A DNA stretch of 23,539 nucleotides from JANPII01 sp031424915 (GTDB lineage: Bacteria; Pseudomonadota; Alphaproteobacteria; Rickettsiales; Midichloriaceae): NCBI GenBank assembly GCA_031424915.1, contig JANPII010000104.1, forward strand, positions 1 through 23,539, written 5' to 3'. Both the position numbers and the translations under genes were made by a program. Below the pieces are notes generated by a model that ran no database searches, had not been told where the DNA came from, and worked only from the letters and a program-made list of their open reading frames with translations. Position 1 is the first letter of the stretch; each line of letters opens with the position of its first letter. Below are positions 1 through 7,510 of this stretch, one piece after another.

Positions 1-2029
1 CCTTAGCTATAGTCTCAAGTGCATTGAAGGGTAGGCCATCTAGAATATAGGCTTGTGCTAAACGGTTGATAATTTCTTCACGACGTACTCCCTGTAAGCG
101 ATTATCTACTAGATGATTAAGCAGAGGAATACTTTGGTTAAGTAGATCTAGATCCATTAAATATTGAGTAAGTTTAATAATCAATTCATCTCCCACATCG
201 CCCAGTGGAATCAGGCCTTGAAACTCATAAAACATAGACACAGCTTGAAGTGGAGTGGCGTTGCCATCGTCTTGTAGAAAAAAGCTAATGAAGGTATCGC
301 TCATACGTTGAGCAAGTAGTAAAGCGTCACTAGTGTTAGGGTAATTATCAGCAATAGTCTGCCAAGAACGTAAGGCTTGCAAATAAGCTTGATGGTCGTA
401 ATATATGTCTCCCAATTCTTTCATAATTTGAATTTCTAAGCCATCTCCTCGCCAGGATATGGCTATTTTTTCTAAAGTATCTGTGCATTCTTCATAGGTG
501 AGCTTGCCACGCTTATACATGCTATGTGCCTTAGCAAAGCGGCAGTGTGCGCGATGCATAGTATCATTTAGGTCCTCTGCACACTGATCCCAAGCGTCAG
601 TTGCGCTATCAAACTCTTGGTGTGCCTGGTAATAATTTCCTATTTCGTACAATAGCTGATTGTTTTGCTGTGTAGTCATATTATCTTTTGTGGCAATAAG
701 CATACTGTAAATAACTTTGGCTCCCTCAAAATCTTTATTTTGAATGCGATTAGCCATTATGGTCAATGCTAGTTCAATGAAAGCATGATCAGTATATGCT
801 GCTAAAAAATTGTCGCGATGCTGGACAATGAGCTGAGTTATATCAGTGCCAATGCTGATCTGGTCATCTATTCCTGCAGCATATTCAATTATGCCATGCC
901 ATAAGCGTACTTCCCGACGTAAATTTACGGGCACATCAGAGATGTTAATTTGGCTGATAGATTCATAAGCTGCCTGATTATCATGGTCCAAAAATGCTAT
1001 GACGGCTTTAATAAGGGCTACATCAAAATACTTGCTATATTCCGGATTTTTTATTTCTAAGCCTTGAATAATGCTGCGAGCTTCTTTGTAAAACCGATGT
1101 GCTGCATAAAATAAAGCTAAGCTGAGGTGGGCCTCTTTTGGATTTTGGGTGTATAATTGCCGCTGCCAGGTCTTGAGCTTCTTAGTAAAATCGCTATCTG
1201 ATACTACAAAAGGCTCGAGCTGAAAAATTTGCTTGTCATACGTTATTTGTGGTGAGTCTAGATTTATTGAAGCATTATGCGTAGTATATACTTTAGAAGC
1301 TATATTAAGACCATTATTACTACTAATATGTATTTCCCTTCCTTGCATCTGTAATGTCAAGTCGTCACTATATACTTGTATAGCAGCTCCTTGAATAGAT
1401 TGTAGAATGTTGAAATCCACAAATTGATATTGTTCAGGCACCCCTACGTGATCTTCAAGCAACGGAACCACTACCATATTTTCCCCAGTATCGGGGTCAC
1501 GAAAACGTAAAGGATGGAAAAAATAACCTATGTCTAACTCAACTCGTGGTATAGGGGTGGCATCAGCTCTAGATATTACTTTGATAGGGCGAAGATCCTG
1601 CTTGGGCGTAGTATCACTTATATCAATACTCCATTGTTCGGAAGTATGAGTCATAGACATAGGTTGTGCTTTTATAGTATTTAGTTGCAGCACAAAACAG
1701 GTATATTCAGCACCAATATGCTTTTGCTCTATAGATTGAAGCCAAGAATTTTCATTAGAATTGATGGTTATAATGGGTATTTGCAATGTAACGGGTTGAT
1801 CGAAAATCACCCATAGCTTTTTACCACGCATATAAGCAGCTGCTTCCATATCTCTATTAGTCGGAAATGTAATAGTAGTGTGACCCCCGTTATTCAGTAT
1901 AACAATGCTGGGTATCTCGGATTTATTTGTGGTGGCGGTTTCTAATGCTTCTTTGGCAGGTGCAGCCAAGATAGCAGTTGCTATACAAAAGATGCTCAAT
2001 AAAGCTGCGATACTAGTTTTCCAAATCAT
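1..2029 (-). CDS. Secreted TPR-like protein (C-terminus beyond window)
   Basis: Reading the minus strand from the ATG at 2029 gives an uninterrupted frame of about 676 codons to the left edge, so the gene is 3'-incomplete. The N-terminus (MIWKTSIAALLSIFCIATA...) is a clear Sec signal peptide, with likely cleavage near residue 22-24, so the protein should be periplasmic or surface exposed. At about residues 53-65 there is a segment 'RGKKLWVIFDQPVTLQI', which resembles the AMIN-like beta segment found near the N-terminus of large alphaproteobacterial TPR proteins. From about residue 260 onward the sequence is helical and repetitive in the TPR/Sel1 manner (for example 'KEAHLSLALFYAAHRFYKEA', 'GNYYQAHQEFDSATDAWDQC', 'LGDIYYDHQAYLQALRSW'). 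No enzyme motif is visible. No Shine-Dalgarno sequence is obvious before the ATG. The function is unknown; a scaffold or envelope role is an inference from signal peptide plus TPRs. Confidence 0.8.
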   Translation of the reverse strand, partial: MIWKTSIAALLSIFCIATAILAAPAKEALETATTNKSEIPSIVILNNGGHTTITFPTNRDMEAAAYMRGKKLWVIFDQPVTLQIPIITINSNENSWLQSIEQKHIGAEYTCFVLQLNTIKAQPMSMTHTSEQWSIDISDTTPKQDLRPIKVISRADATPIPRVELDIGYFFHPLRFRDPDTGENMVVVPLLEDHVGVPEQYQFVDFNILQSIQGAAIQVYSDDLTLQMQGREIHISSNNGLNIASKVYTTHNASINLDSPQITYDKQIFQLEPFVVSDSDFTKKLKTWQRQLYTQNPKEAHLSLALFYAAHRFYKEARSIIQGLEIKNPEYSKYFDVALIKAVIAFLDHDNQAAYESISQINISDVPVNLRREVRLWHGIIEYAAGIDDQISIGTDITQLIVQHRDNFLAAYTDHAFIELALTIMANRIQNKDFEGAKVIYSMLIATKDNMTTQQNNQLLYEIGNYYQAHQEFDSATDAWDQCAEDLNDTMHRAHCRFAKAHSMYKRGKLTYEECTDTLEKIAISWRGDGLEIQIMKELGDIYYDHQAYLQALRSWQTIADNYPNTSDALLLAQRMSDTFISFFLQDDGNATPLQAVSMFYEFQGLIPLGDVGDELIIKLTQYLMDLDLLNQSIPLLNHLVDNRLQGVRREEIINRLAQAYILDGLPFNALETIAK

Positions 2030-2199
2030 ACAATAATTAATCTAAGCGAGTTGTTGAAATAGCGTAACATAAATTAAACATCAGGCCAACTATAAGCGTG
2101 CTATGTAGTTAGCATGATAAAAAATTAAAAAGGTTGGTCTGCTCATTCTAGCTATGATTTGCTATCTATGGAAGGAATGCTACACTCAACAACAACTTA
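2030..2199. other. Divergent intergenic region with nothing clear
   Basis: This stretch lies between the TPR gene (minus) and the first palindromic element. It must hold the promoter of the TPR gene, but no convincing -35/-10 pair is visible. A short dyad (tgcta...tagca around 2100-2115) is too weak to call. No ORF or RNA gene is seen. Confidence 0.4.
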
Positions 2200-2349
2200 T
2201 ACCAAGTCTAGGAAATAACTATACACTTGAAGCCTTTTTGGTAATTTTAACATACCATTTTCGCGCAAGTATTTGAATACAGGCGTCTCAAAGATATGCC
2301 AAAATTCCACAAAAATTTTCAAGTGTGCACTTATTTCCTAGACGTGGTA
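2200..2349. mobile_element. Palindromic element, copy 1 (150 bp)
   Basis: The element begins TACCAAGTCTAGGAAATAA and ends with its near reverse complement TTATTTCCTAGACGTGGTA. The outer arms match for about 33 bp with few mismatches, and the two halves remain largely complementary inward to a small dyad GTATTTGAATAC at 2269-2280. The centre of that dyad is exactly the midpoint of the element, so the whole unit is one long imperfect palindrome. Flanks are TTA (2197-2199) and TCA (2350-2352), one mismatch from a 3-bp TNA duplication. It has no coding capacity. The right end stops 13 bp before the first possible anmK start, so any anmK promoter lies within or upstream of the element. Confidence 0.85.
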
Positions 2350-2362
2350 TCAGTATTTTGAC

Positions 2363-3460
2363 ATGAACCAGGTTAGGTATATGAAATTATATATTGGGAC
2401 AATGAGCGGCACTTCTGCAGATGGTATAGATGCTGCTTTATTATACACTGATGGGCAAGCGCACATAAAAATGCTGAAAGGAATATATGTGCCGTATGCA
2501 CCAGATGTGCGACAACGCATTCTCCAAGCCACTAAGGAGATGGAGGTAGGAGTAGTAGCATTACTTGAACGTGACTTGACAATTCTGCATGCTCAGGCAG
2601 TCCATAATTTACTAACACAGGAGGGACTTAAGGCAAATGAAATCGAAGCTATAGGATTTCATGGACAAACGATACGCCATATTCCACAGCAGCAAGTTAC
2701 AATACAAATAGGTAATGCTGCTATGCTTGGGCAGTTAACAGGTATTGGCGTTGTAAGTGATTTTCGCCGCCGTGATTTGGCAGCAGGAGGGCAGGGGGCG
2801 CCTTTGGTACCTATATTTCATCAAGCTCTGGCGCAGCACTTAGGGCTAGGCAGCATTGCGTTTCTTAATATTGGTGGCATTTCTAATATTACCTATGTGG
2901 CAAAAGATGGAGAGCTATATGCAGGGGATGTAGGACCAGGCAATGCCCCATTAGATGATATCACGCTAGCAGAATTAGGTCAGCCCTATGATATCGTAGG
3001 ACAAGTAGCAGCCCAAGGCAGGGTGCATAAAGGCTTATTGCAACAATTATTGTCTGATCCATTCTTTCAGCTTCCTATTCCTAAATCCCTAGACCGTAGG
3101 CACTTTGACTACACTAGCCTGGCGGGGTTATCTACGCAAGATAAGCTGGCCACCCTAGTAGAGTTTATCGCAGAGGCAATTTGCTATGCTATAAAGCAGC
3201 TTGCTGAGTGTCCAACACAAGTGGTGGTAAGTGGTGGTGGATGCCACAATAATTATTTAATGCAGCGTATTACTTCACTGCTCTTGCCTATGCCAGTACA
3301 GGATATTAGTGCTATGGGTGTAGATGCGGATTTTGCTGAAGCTTACGCCTTTGCTTACTTGGCAGCGCGTTCATTACAAAACCTACCCATTAGCTTTCAG
3401 AATACTACTGGTTCTCCACAAGCTCTTTCGGGCGGCGCCTTCTATCGCGTCTCGTTCTAG
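2363..3460 (+). CDS. anmK: Anhydro-N-acetylmuramic acid kinase AnmK
   Basis: AnmK phosphorylates and opens 1,6-anhydro-MurNAc to MurNAc-6-phosphate during cytoplasmic recycling of cell-wall fragments. The frame of 365 aa is the usual length (E. coli about 369). It shows the ASKHA phosphate loop 'IGTMSGTSADGID' (residues 11-23), 'GFHGQTIRH' (98-106), 'LNIGGISNIT' (168-177) and the catalytic-aspartate block 'GDVGPGNAPLDD' with D189. The adenosine-side glycine motif 'VVVSGGGCHNNYLM' is near the C-terminus. The start is ambiguous: ATG 2363 has no ribosome binding site, while ATG 2381 (M7) is preceded by AGG and lines up with family N-termini ('MKLYIGTMSGTS'). I prefer 2381 but cannot exclude 2363. 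The 3' end overlaps the convergent hydrolase gene by 56 bp. Confidence 0.93.
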   Translation: MNQVRYMKLYIGTMSGTSADGIDAALLYTDGQAHIKMLKGIYVPYAPDVRQRILQATKEMEVGVVALLERDLTILHAQAVHNLLTQEGLKANEIEAIGFHGQTIRHIPQQQVTIQIGNAAMLGQLTGIGVVSDFRRRDLAAGGQGAPLVPIFHQALAQHLGLGSIAFLNIGGISNITYVAKDGELYAGDVGPGNAPLDDITLAELGQPYDIVGQVAAQGRVHKGLLQQLLSDPFFQLPIPKSLDRRHFDYTSLAGLSTQDKLATLVEFIAEAICYAIKQLAECPTQVVVSGGGCHNNYLMQRITSLLLPMPVQDISAMGVDADFAEAYAFAYLAARSLQNLPISFQNTTGSPQALSGGAFYRVSF

Positions 3461-4121
3461 TTATGGGCTGTTGTGCCATTGTGTGTAGTTGAGCAGAAAT
3501 GTAGCTTTCCATTACTTCAGCTAGCTGGTCTAATTGGCCAGTAAAGAAATGGTCAGCACCATTAATAGGGATATATTCAATCTGTGAATCATGTTGCTTG
3601 TTAATTTTTTCATATAGCTCATATACTTTTTCTTCAGCAACAATACCATCTTTGGTACCCTGTACAAAAAGCCCTTCAGCATGACAAGCAAAAAAGCTAA
3701 AGTCGTAAGAATGTGCCGGGGGTGCTACTACTATAAATTTAGATACTTCAGGCCGCCGCATTACAATTTGCAATGCAATCCAGGCGCCGAATGAAAATCC
3801 ACAGACCCAATAGCTTTGAGCTTCAGGTGCTATGGCAATAAGGCGGTCTAATGCAATTGAAGCATCAACCATCTCTCCTACGCCACCGTCATATTTGCCT
3901 TCAGAATTTCCAACTCCACGAAAGTTAAAGCGTAGCACTGTACAACCCTGGTCCACAAATGTATGAAACATACGGTATACTACCTTATTGTTCATGTTTC
4001 CGCCATGTAAGGGATGGGGATGTAATATAAGCACCGCGGGTGCGCCAGCTTCGGTGGCAACGTGGACTTTGCCTTCTAGCCTGCCTGCAGCTCCATTAAA
4101 CATCAATTCACTTACGGACAT
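3405..4121 (-). CDS. Alpha/beta hydrolase (dienelactone-hydrolase-like)
   Basis: This 238-aa cytoplasmic protein has the alpha/beta-hydrolase fold pattern. The oxyanion-hole strand region is 'LILHPHPLHGGNMNNKVV' (31-48), followed by 'LRFNFRGVGNSEG' (63-75). The nucleophile elbow is 'GFSFG' with S110. Likely acid and base are D158 ('QGTKDGIV') and H191 ('GADHFF'), completing a Ser-Asp-His triad. This HPHP...GG subgroup is common in Alphaproteobacteria and is usually annotated only as hydrolase; the substrate is unknown. The start has a good ribosome binding site (GAGGAAG, 4-5 nt upstream of ATG 4121). The basic, low-complexity C-terminal tail (ITRTRRDRRRRPKELVENQ, 220-238) is encoded opposite the last codons of anmK and looks like a read-through extension beyond the fold. 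Confidence 0.88.
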   Translation of the reverse strand: MSVSELMFNGAAGRLEGKVHVATEAGAPAVLILHPHPLHGGNMNNKVVYRMFHTFVDQGCTVLRFNFRGVGNSEGKYDGGVGEMVDASIALDRLIAIAPEAQSYWVCGFSFGAWIALQIVMRRPEVSKFIVVAPPAHSYDFSFFACHAEGLFVQGTKDGIVAEEKVYELYEKINKQHDSQIEYIPINGADHFFTGQLDQLAEVMESYISAQLHTMAQQPITRTRRDRRRRPKELVENQ

Positions 4122-4212
4122 TGTGCTTCCTCTAATTTAAATGGGAGAATTAGCAAGTGGCGCCTAAGGGTTGGTAAACCCATAAAACGCCACCTTCTGT
4201 ATTTTCAGGTTA

Positions 4213-4890
4213 TTAGAAGGGAATTCTTAAGCTGGTAACAAGCGTATGGTTGAGGCCATATTTCGCTCTAACACTATTTGTACCACTTACAGTATCTCTT
4301 TTCTTTTTACTGTAATGTACAGCACCTAAACGATAGCCAAGCTGTATCATAGTATTGTCAGTAACAAGCAGGGTGACTCCAAGCTCGACCTGTCCTGCAG
4401 CGCCTGATTGTTTTTTAGTTTTAAACTTATAGCCATTTACTTTATCTTTCAAAGTCCCTGTACTCATCGCATATCCAATACCACCCATTACATAAGGAGA
4501 AACCATTCCATTAAACTTATCGTAGTACATATTCAACATAACAGTAGTGGTATCTACATCAGCCTGTATCTCATGTATACCAGAGGAAGAAGGGCTGGAA
4601 TTTATATAGTCAGCTGACATTTTTTTCTTGCCTTGACTGTAGGAGACCATCAATTCACTTCTTATTTCCCCAGATTGATAGCCGAGTCCTATTCCACCTA
4701 AAACGCCTGACGATTTCTTAGAGCTACCAGTAAGAGTGTTAGTTTCAGTAACAGAGGGAGTAATAATCCCAGTGAACTTGTCAGAAGATAGACGATAACC
4801 AAGGTCCACCTTAGCGTAAGAATTGGCTTGAGCACTGCTTGCTAGTGATATTGCGGCGATAAAGGATAGGGCGCCAAAAAAGTTTTTCAT
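4213..4890 (-). CDS. Outer-membrane beta-barrel protein
   Basis: A 225-aa protein with a signal peptide (residues 1-22, 'LASSAQA' then N23 at the likely cleavage site) followed by alternating hydrophobic/polar strands typical of a small outer-membrane barrel ('YAKVDLGYRLSS', 'SGVLGGIGLGYQSGEIRSEL', 'VSPYVMGGIGYAMSTG', 'MIQLGYRLGAVHYS'). It ends in 'LVTSLRIPF', with the terminal aromatic residue recognised by the BAM machinery. Eight strands are plausible, as in the Opa/OmpW/Msp4-like surface antigens common in Rickettsiales; the exact family cannot be fixed from sequence alone. Lys- and Ser/Thr-rich stretches between strands are probably surface loops. A ribosome binding site (GAGGT, 4 nt before ATG 4890) supports the start. 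The 150-bp divergent region upstream is shared with the tmRNA promoter. Confidence 0.85.
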   Translation of the reverse strand: MKNFFGALSFIAAISLASSAQANSYAKVDLGYRLSSDKFTGIITPSVTETNTLTGSSKKSSGVLGGIGLGYQSGEIRSELMVSYSQGKKKMSADYINSSPSSSGIHEIQADVDTTTVMLNMYYDKFNGMVSPYVMGGIGYAMSTGTLKDKVNGYKFKTKKQSGAAGQVELGVTLLVTDNTMIQLGYRLGAVHYSKKKRDTVSGTNSVRAKYGLNHTLVTSLRIPF

Positions 4891-5003
4891 TGTGACCTCA
4901 CGGATTAGTTAGATAAGTATAGGCCCCAAGCTAACACTAAACTAATGAGGGCGCAAGTATGTATAATAAGTTTTTCATGTAATGATTTATAAAAAGGACT
5001 TGT

Positions 5004-5034
5004 TTGTCATTGCAAAAAGCGCTACCATTATAGA
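5004..5034 (+). promoter_or_regulatory. Candidate sigma70 promoter of ssrA
   Basis: TTGTCA at 5004-5009 is a 5/6 match to the -35 consensus. AT-rich candidates for the -10 lie at 5026-5034 (CATTAT with 16-nt or TATAGA with 19-nt spacing). Transcription would begin near 5040, just before the acceptor piece of the tmRNA. Confidence 0.4.
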
Positions 5035-5305
5035 TGTTCTATTGAACTATGGTGATAAACGCCACTTGTAATAGATGTTTTGGACTCGGGGGCGGTACCC
5101 GACGTCTCCACCAGTGAAATGATTATGGGGACGAAACAGTTTCGACAGGCATTAAAAGATTTGGTTTTTACCCGGTATGATACCACCGTTACGGGTCACA
5201 AAAGTAAATGCAAACGACAATTTTTTTGCATCGAATGACAACGGAGAGCTAGTAGCCGCTGCAGCCGCAGCCTAGTGGCCCTTTTAGTCTGAAGCGGTTT
5301 GGGGG
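5035..5305 (+). ncRNA. ssrA: tmRNA, circularly permuted two-piece form
   Basis: tmRNA rescues stalled ribosomes together with SmpB. The acceptor piece comes first: T-stem tcggg (5086-5090), 7-nt T-loop ggcggta (5091-5097), cccga (5098-5102), acceptor strand cgtctcc (5103-5109), then A and a genome-encoded CCA (5111-5113). A 13-nt spacer (5114-5126), presumably removed, precedes the coding piece, whose first seven bases ggggacg (5127-5133) pair with cgtctcc over 7 bp including one G-U. The tag frame runs from GCA at 5210 to TAG at 5273-5275: 21 codons, beginning ANDNFFASNDNGELV and ending in six alanines. Permuted, two-piece tmRNA is characteristic of Alphaproteobacteria. The 5' limit of the acceptor piece and the 3' limit of the coding piece are approximate. 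Confidence 0.93.
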
Positions 5306-5334
5306 CTTTCCGGGCAACAGAAAAGCCCCTTTTT
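5302..5334 (+). terminator. Rho-independent terminator of ssrA
   Basis: An 8-bp GC-rich stem, ggggcttt (5302-5309) with aaagcccc (5322-5329), a 12-nt loop, and a run of five T (5330-5334). It works only for the plus strand: the minus-strand side has no T run for the convergent gene ending at 5350. Confidence 0.85.
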
Positions 5335-5349
5335 GCTGCTATTTTCTCA

Positions 5350-5928
5350 CTACAATCCTGGTCCGAAGCCCTTAGTGCCGCCGTCTTTTAAAGTTTGAGT
5401 AAATCCATGGCGGTAGGATTCTAAATTCTCCAGTTCTTGTGCTTTGAAATCTATGGCGTATTCCTTACCATCATTTTGCAAGGCTACTTGTATGCCGCGA
5501 GTTTGTACATTGCTAATGAAATTTTCTAGGTCTGTTTCTCCCGCTAAACGCCTAGGATTAATCACTTTATACAGCTCATAAATTGCAAGTCTATTCCTTC
5601 GCTCTCGCTCTTCTTTGTCTATCTTCTCATCTTGCTCTTTTTCTAACTCTTCGTCTTTGTCTTTCTTTTTGCGTAATTTAAACCCCAAAATCTTTTCTAA
5701 GAATGGAATAAGGGTATGATCTAAGTTTGGGTTAGATATATTATTAATCATGTATTCTAAAAGTTGCACTAACATTGGTGTGCTCGCTTGCAACTGCTCC
5801 GTATCCAGCTGCTTGCCTGCAGATATGGCCCTACGTAAATTATATGCGATTTCAAGGAATTGCACTAGAGATTGGGGATCCAAGCTATTTAAAGTTTGAT
5901 GGTCATTAGCTTTGGTTCCTTGTGCCAT
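5350..5928 (-). CDS. Hypothetical protein with charged coiled-coil segment
   Basis: I do not recognise this 192-aa protein. It has no signal peptide or membrane segment, so it is probably cytoplasmic. Residues about 1-90 look helical ('SLVQFLEIAYNLRRAIS', 'PMLVQLLEYMINNISNP', 'LIPFLEKILGFKL'). Residues about 91-122 are a Lys/Glu/Asp/Arg-rich stretch likely to form a charged helix or coiled coil. The C-terminal part is mixed and ends in a Gly-rich tail ('GGTKGFGPGL'). A good ribosome binding site (GGAG, about 8 nt before ATG 5928) and consistent codon use support it as real. It ends only 16 bp beyond the tmRNA terminator, converging on ssrA. The 48 bp upstream separate it from palindromic element copy 2. 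Confidence 0.7.
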   Translation of the reverse strand: MAQGTKANDHQTLNSLDPQSLVQFLEIAYNLRRAISAGKQLDTEQLQASTPMLVQLLEYMINNISNPNLDHTLIPFLEKILGFKLRKKKDKDEELEKEQDEKIDKEERERRNRLAIYELYKVINPRRLAGETDLENFISNVQTRGIQVALQNDGKEYAIDFKAQELENLESYRHGFTQTLKDGGTKGFGPGL

Positions 5929-5976
5929 TTATATATCTCCAACAACATGACTAGCTATTATAATAGCATCATATTA

Positions 5977-6137
5977 TACCAAGTCTAGGAAATAGGTACA
6001 CACTTAAAGCAAGAATCTTTATGGAATTTTGGCATATCTTTGAGGCGCCTGTATTCAATATACTGGCGCGAAAATGGTATGATAAAATTACCAAAAAGGC
6101 GCCGCTTCAAGTGTACACTTATTTCATAGACTTGGTA
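5977..6137. mobile_element. Palindromic element, copy 2 (161 bp)
   Basis: Ends are TACCAAGTCTAGGAAATA and TATTTCATAGACTTGGTA... in inverted arrangement, with the internal core in the opposite orientation to copy 1 (the 'gaggcgcctgtattca' block precedes 'ggcgcgaaaatgg'). The central dyad GTATTCAATATAC (6051-6063) sits on the exact midpoint at 6057. Flanks are a perfect 3-bp direct repeat, TTA at 5974-5976 and TTA at 6138-6140. This perfect duplication makes it one of the youngest-looking copies. It lies between two minus-strand genes of unknown function. Confidence 0.88.
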
Positions 6138-6215
6138 TTAAACAGGAGTAAAATAGAACGCGCTCTCAATGAATGTATATCGTGTTTCATTTAGCGGTAA
6201 GCTCTAAAATGCTGG

Positions 6216-6602
6216 CTAGGCGATAGTAAAATCAAATTCTGAGTGCATGTTTACGTGCTCTAACTCAAGTTCAACTGTAGAGTTATGCAATATTTCAGTT
6301 GTAAAATCTGATGCTAAGTTGCCATACAGCTGTAAGAGATCATGCTTATATTGAGGATTATGGTCGTAAATAGTTACTGTGCAGTATTCCCCATCTTGGT
6401 CTATATACTGAAAAGCAGGCTCGTTAGTATTTTTTAGAAAGGCTTTTAAATCAAACCCTGCCCGTTCATCGCCACATATCTGAAAATTCAGGTTGGATAG
6501 TACAGAAGAGGCCAAGTCGTATATTAGTTGATTATTATGATAAACTTTAATATTCGTTAGCTTGCTTATGTCATTATAATCAAAAGAAAAGTGGTATTGC
6601 AT
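6216..6602 (-). CDS. Hypothetical protein, 128 aa
   Basis: Not recognised. The 128-aa product is acidic, without signal peptide or membrane segments. The sequence alternates short beta-like strands ('YHFSFDYND', 'LTNIKVYHNNQLIYDL', 'EYCTVTIYDHN', 'STVELELEHVNM') with turns, which suggests a small beta-rich domain. It follows mutM by 86 bp on the same strand and may be co-transcribed with ugd-mutM, although the ribosome binding site is weak. No homologous family comes to mind and no function is proposed. Confidence 0.6.
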   Translation of the reverse strand: MQYHFSFDYNDISKLTNIKVYHNNQLIYDLASSVLSNLNFQICGDERAGFDLKAFLKNTNEPAFQYIDQDGEYCTVTIYDHNPQYKHDLLQLYGNLASDFTTEILHNSTVELELEHVNMHSEFDFTIA

Positions 6603-6688
6603 GTTCGACTCTCAATAATTAAGACCTAGATGGTAATAATATACTGCTTTTTTCTTATTTGCAAGTACATAAATAAGCAGAAGGAGAT

Positions 6689-7510
6689 TTACCGCTGGCA
6701 TCGTGGGCAGAAAAAGGTGGAACGTCCAACTTGTATCAGTCGTTGAATTTGTCCTTCACATGTAAGGCATGATTCACCTACACGGCCATATACCCAAAAG
6801 TCATATTGAAAGCGTCCCACTTGGCCATCGATATTAACATAATCGCGTAGGGTAGAGCCACCGGCCAGGATAGCTTTTTGTAATACAAGCTTGATGCTAT
6901 CTACTAGTACTTCTAGCTGACTGATAGTTAAAAGTTGTGCCGGAGTCTGGGGATGTATACCACTGAGAAACAAGCTTTCAGAAGCATATATATTTCCTAC
7001 TCCTACTACTATTTGACTATTCATAATCATAACTTTAACTCTACTGACGCGTCTTATAAATTGGGCATGTAAGTATTGAGCATTAAATTCGGGTGTGAGG
7101 GGTTCGACCCCTAAGTTTTTTAGCATAGGATGCTTATATACTTCATCCGGCCCTAAAACTTCACACATGCCAAAGCGCCTAGGGTCACGCAATACTAGCT
7201 TTAGTTTATTCTGTAGATGTAGGCGAACATGCTCATGCTTGGAAAGATCCTCTGTTTCTGATTGCAACAATAAGCGTCCCGACATACCAAGGTGCAGTAG
7301 CAATGACCTTTCATCTGATAGAGTGATTATGATATATTTAGCTCTTCGCTCCACCTTAAGTATGGTAGTGTCCATAAGGGTGGCTAAAGTTTCGTGTGAA
7401 GAGTTGCGCCGTAAGTTAAACATACTACGCTCAGCTTTGACTATACAACTCCCTATTATGGTTGTGTTTAAGCCACGTACTATGGTCTCCACTTCAGGTA
7501 ATTCAGGCAT
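6689..7510 (-). CDS. mutM: Formamidopyrimidine-DNA glycosylase (Fpg/MutM)
   Basis: Fpg excises 8-oxoguanine and formamidopyrimidines and nicks the abasic site by beta,delta-elimination in base excision repair. The 273-aa length is standard. It begins 'MPELPEVETIVRGL' with the catalytic P2 (N-terminal amine after Met removal) and E3. The beta-hairpin lysine is in 'VERRAKYIII'. The helix-two-turn-helix segment 'VVGVGNIYASESLF' contains the conserved Asn. The C-terminal zinc finger is C248-x2-C251-x16-C268-x2-C271 ('CLTC...CPRC'). All key residues are present, so it should be active. The ATG directly abuts the TAG of ugd, and its ribosome binding site lies inside the ugd coding region, so the two are probably translationally coupled. 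Confidence 0.97.
   Translation of the reverse strand: MPELPEVETIVRGLNTTIIGSCIVKAERSMFNLRRNSSHETLATLMDTTILKVERRAKYIIITLSDERSLLLHLGMSGRLLLQSETEDLSKHEHVRLHLQNKLKLVLRDPRRFGMCEVLGPDEVYKHPMLKNLGVEPLTPEFNAQYLHAQFIRRVSRVKVMIMNSQIVVGVGNIYASESLFLSGIHPQTPAQLLTISQLEVLVDSIKLVLQKAILAGGSTLRDYVNIDGQVGRFQYDFWVYGRVGESCLTCEGQIQRLIQVGRSTFFCPRCQR

Noticed and set aside
4157..4193. Nested hairpin (gtggcg/cgccac around gggtt/aaccc) as a terminator of the OMP gene
   Set aside because: Neither strand has a T run after the stem, so it cannot be called an intrinsic terminator.
6653..6678. Inverted repeat cttattt/aaataag between mutM and the 128-aa gene
   Set aside because: Seven AT-rich base pairs with a 10-nt loop and no T run on the transcribed strand; expected by chance in AT-rich DNA.
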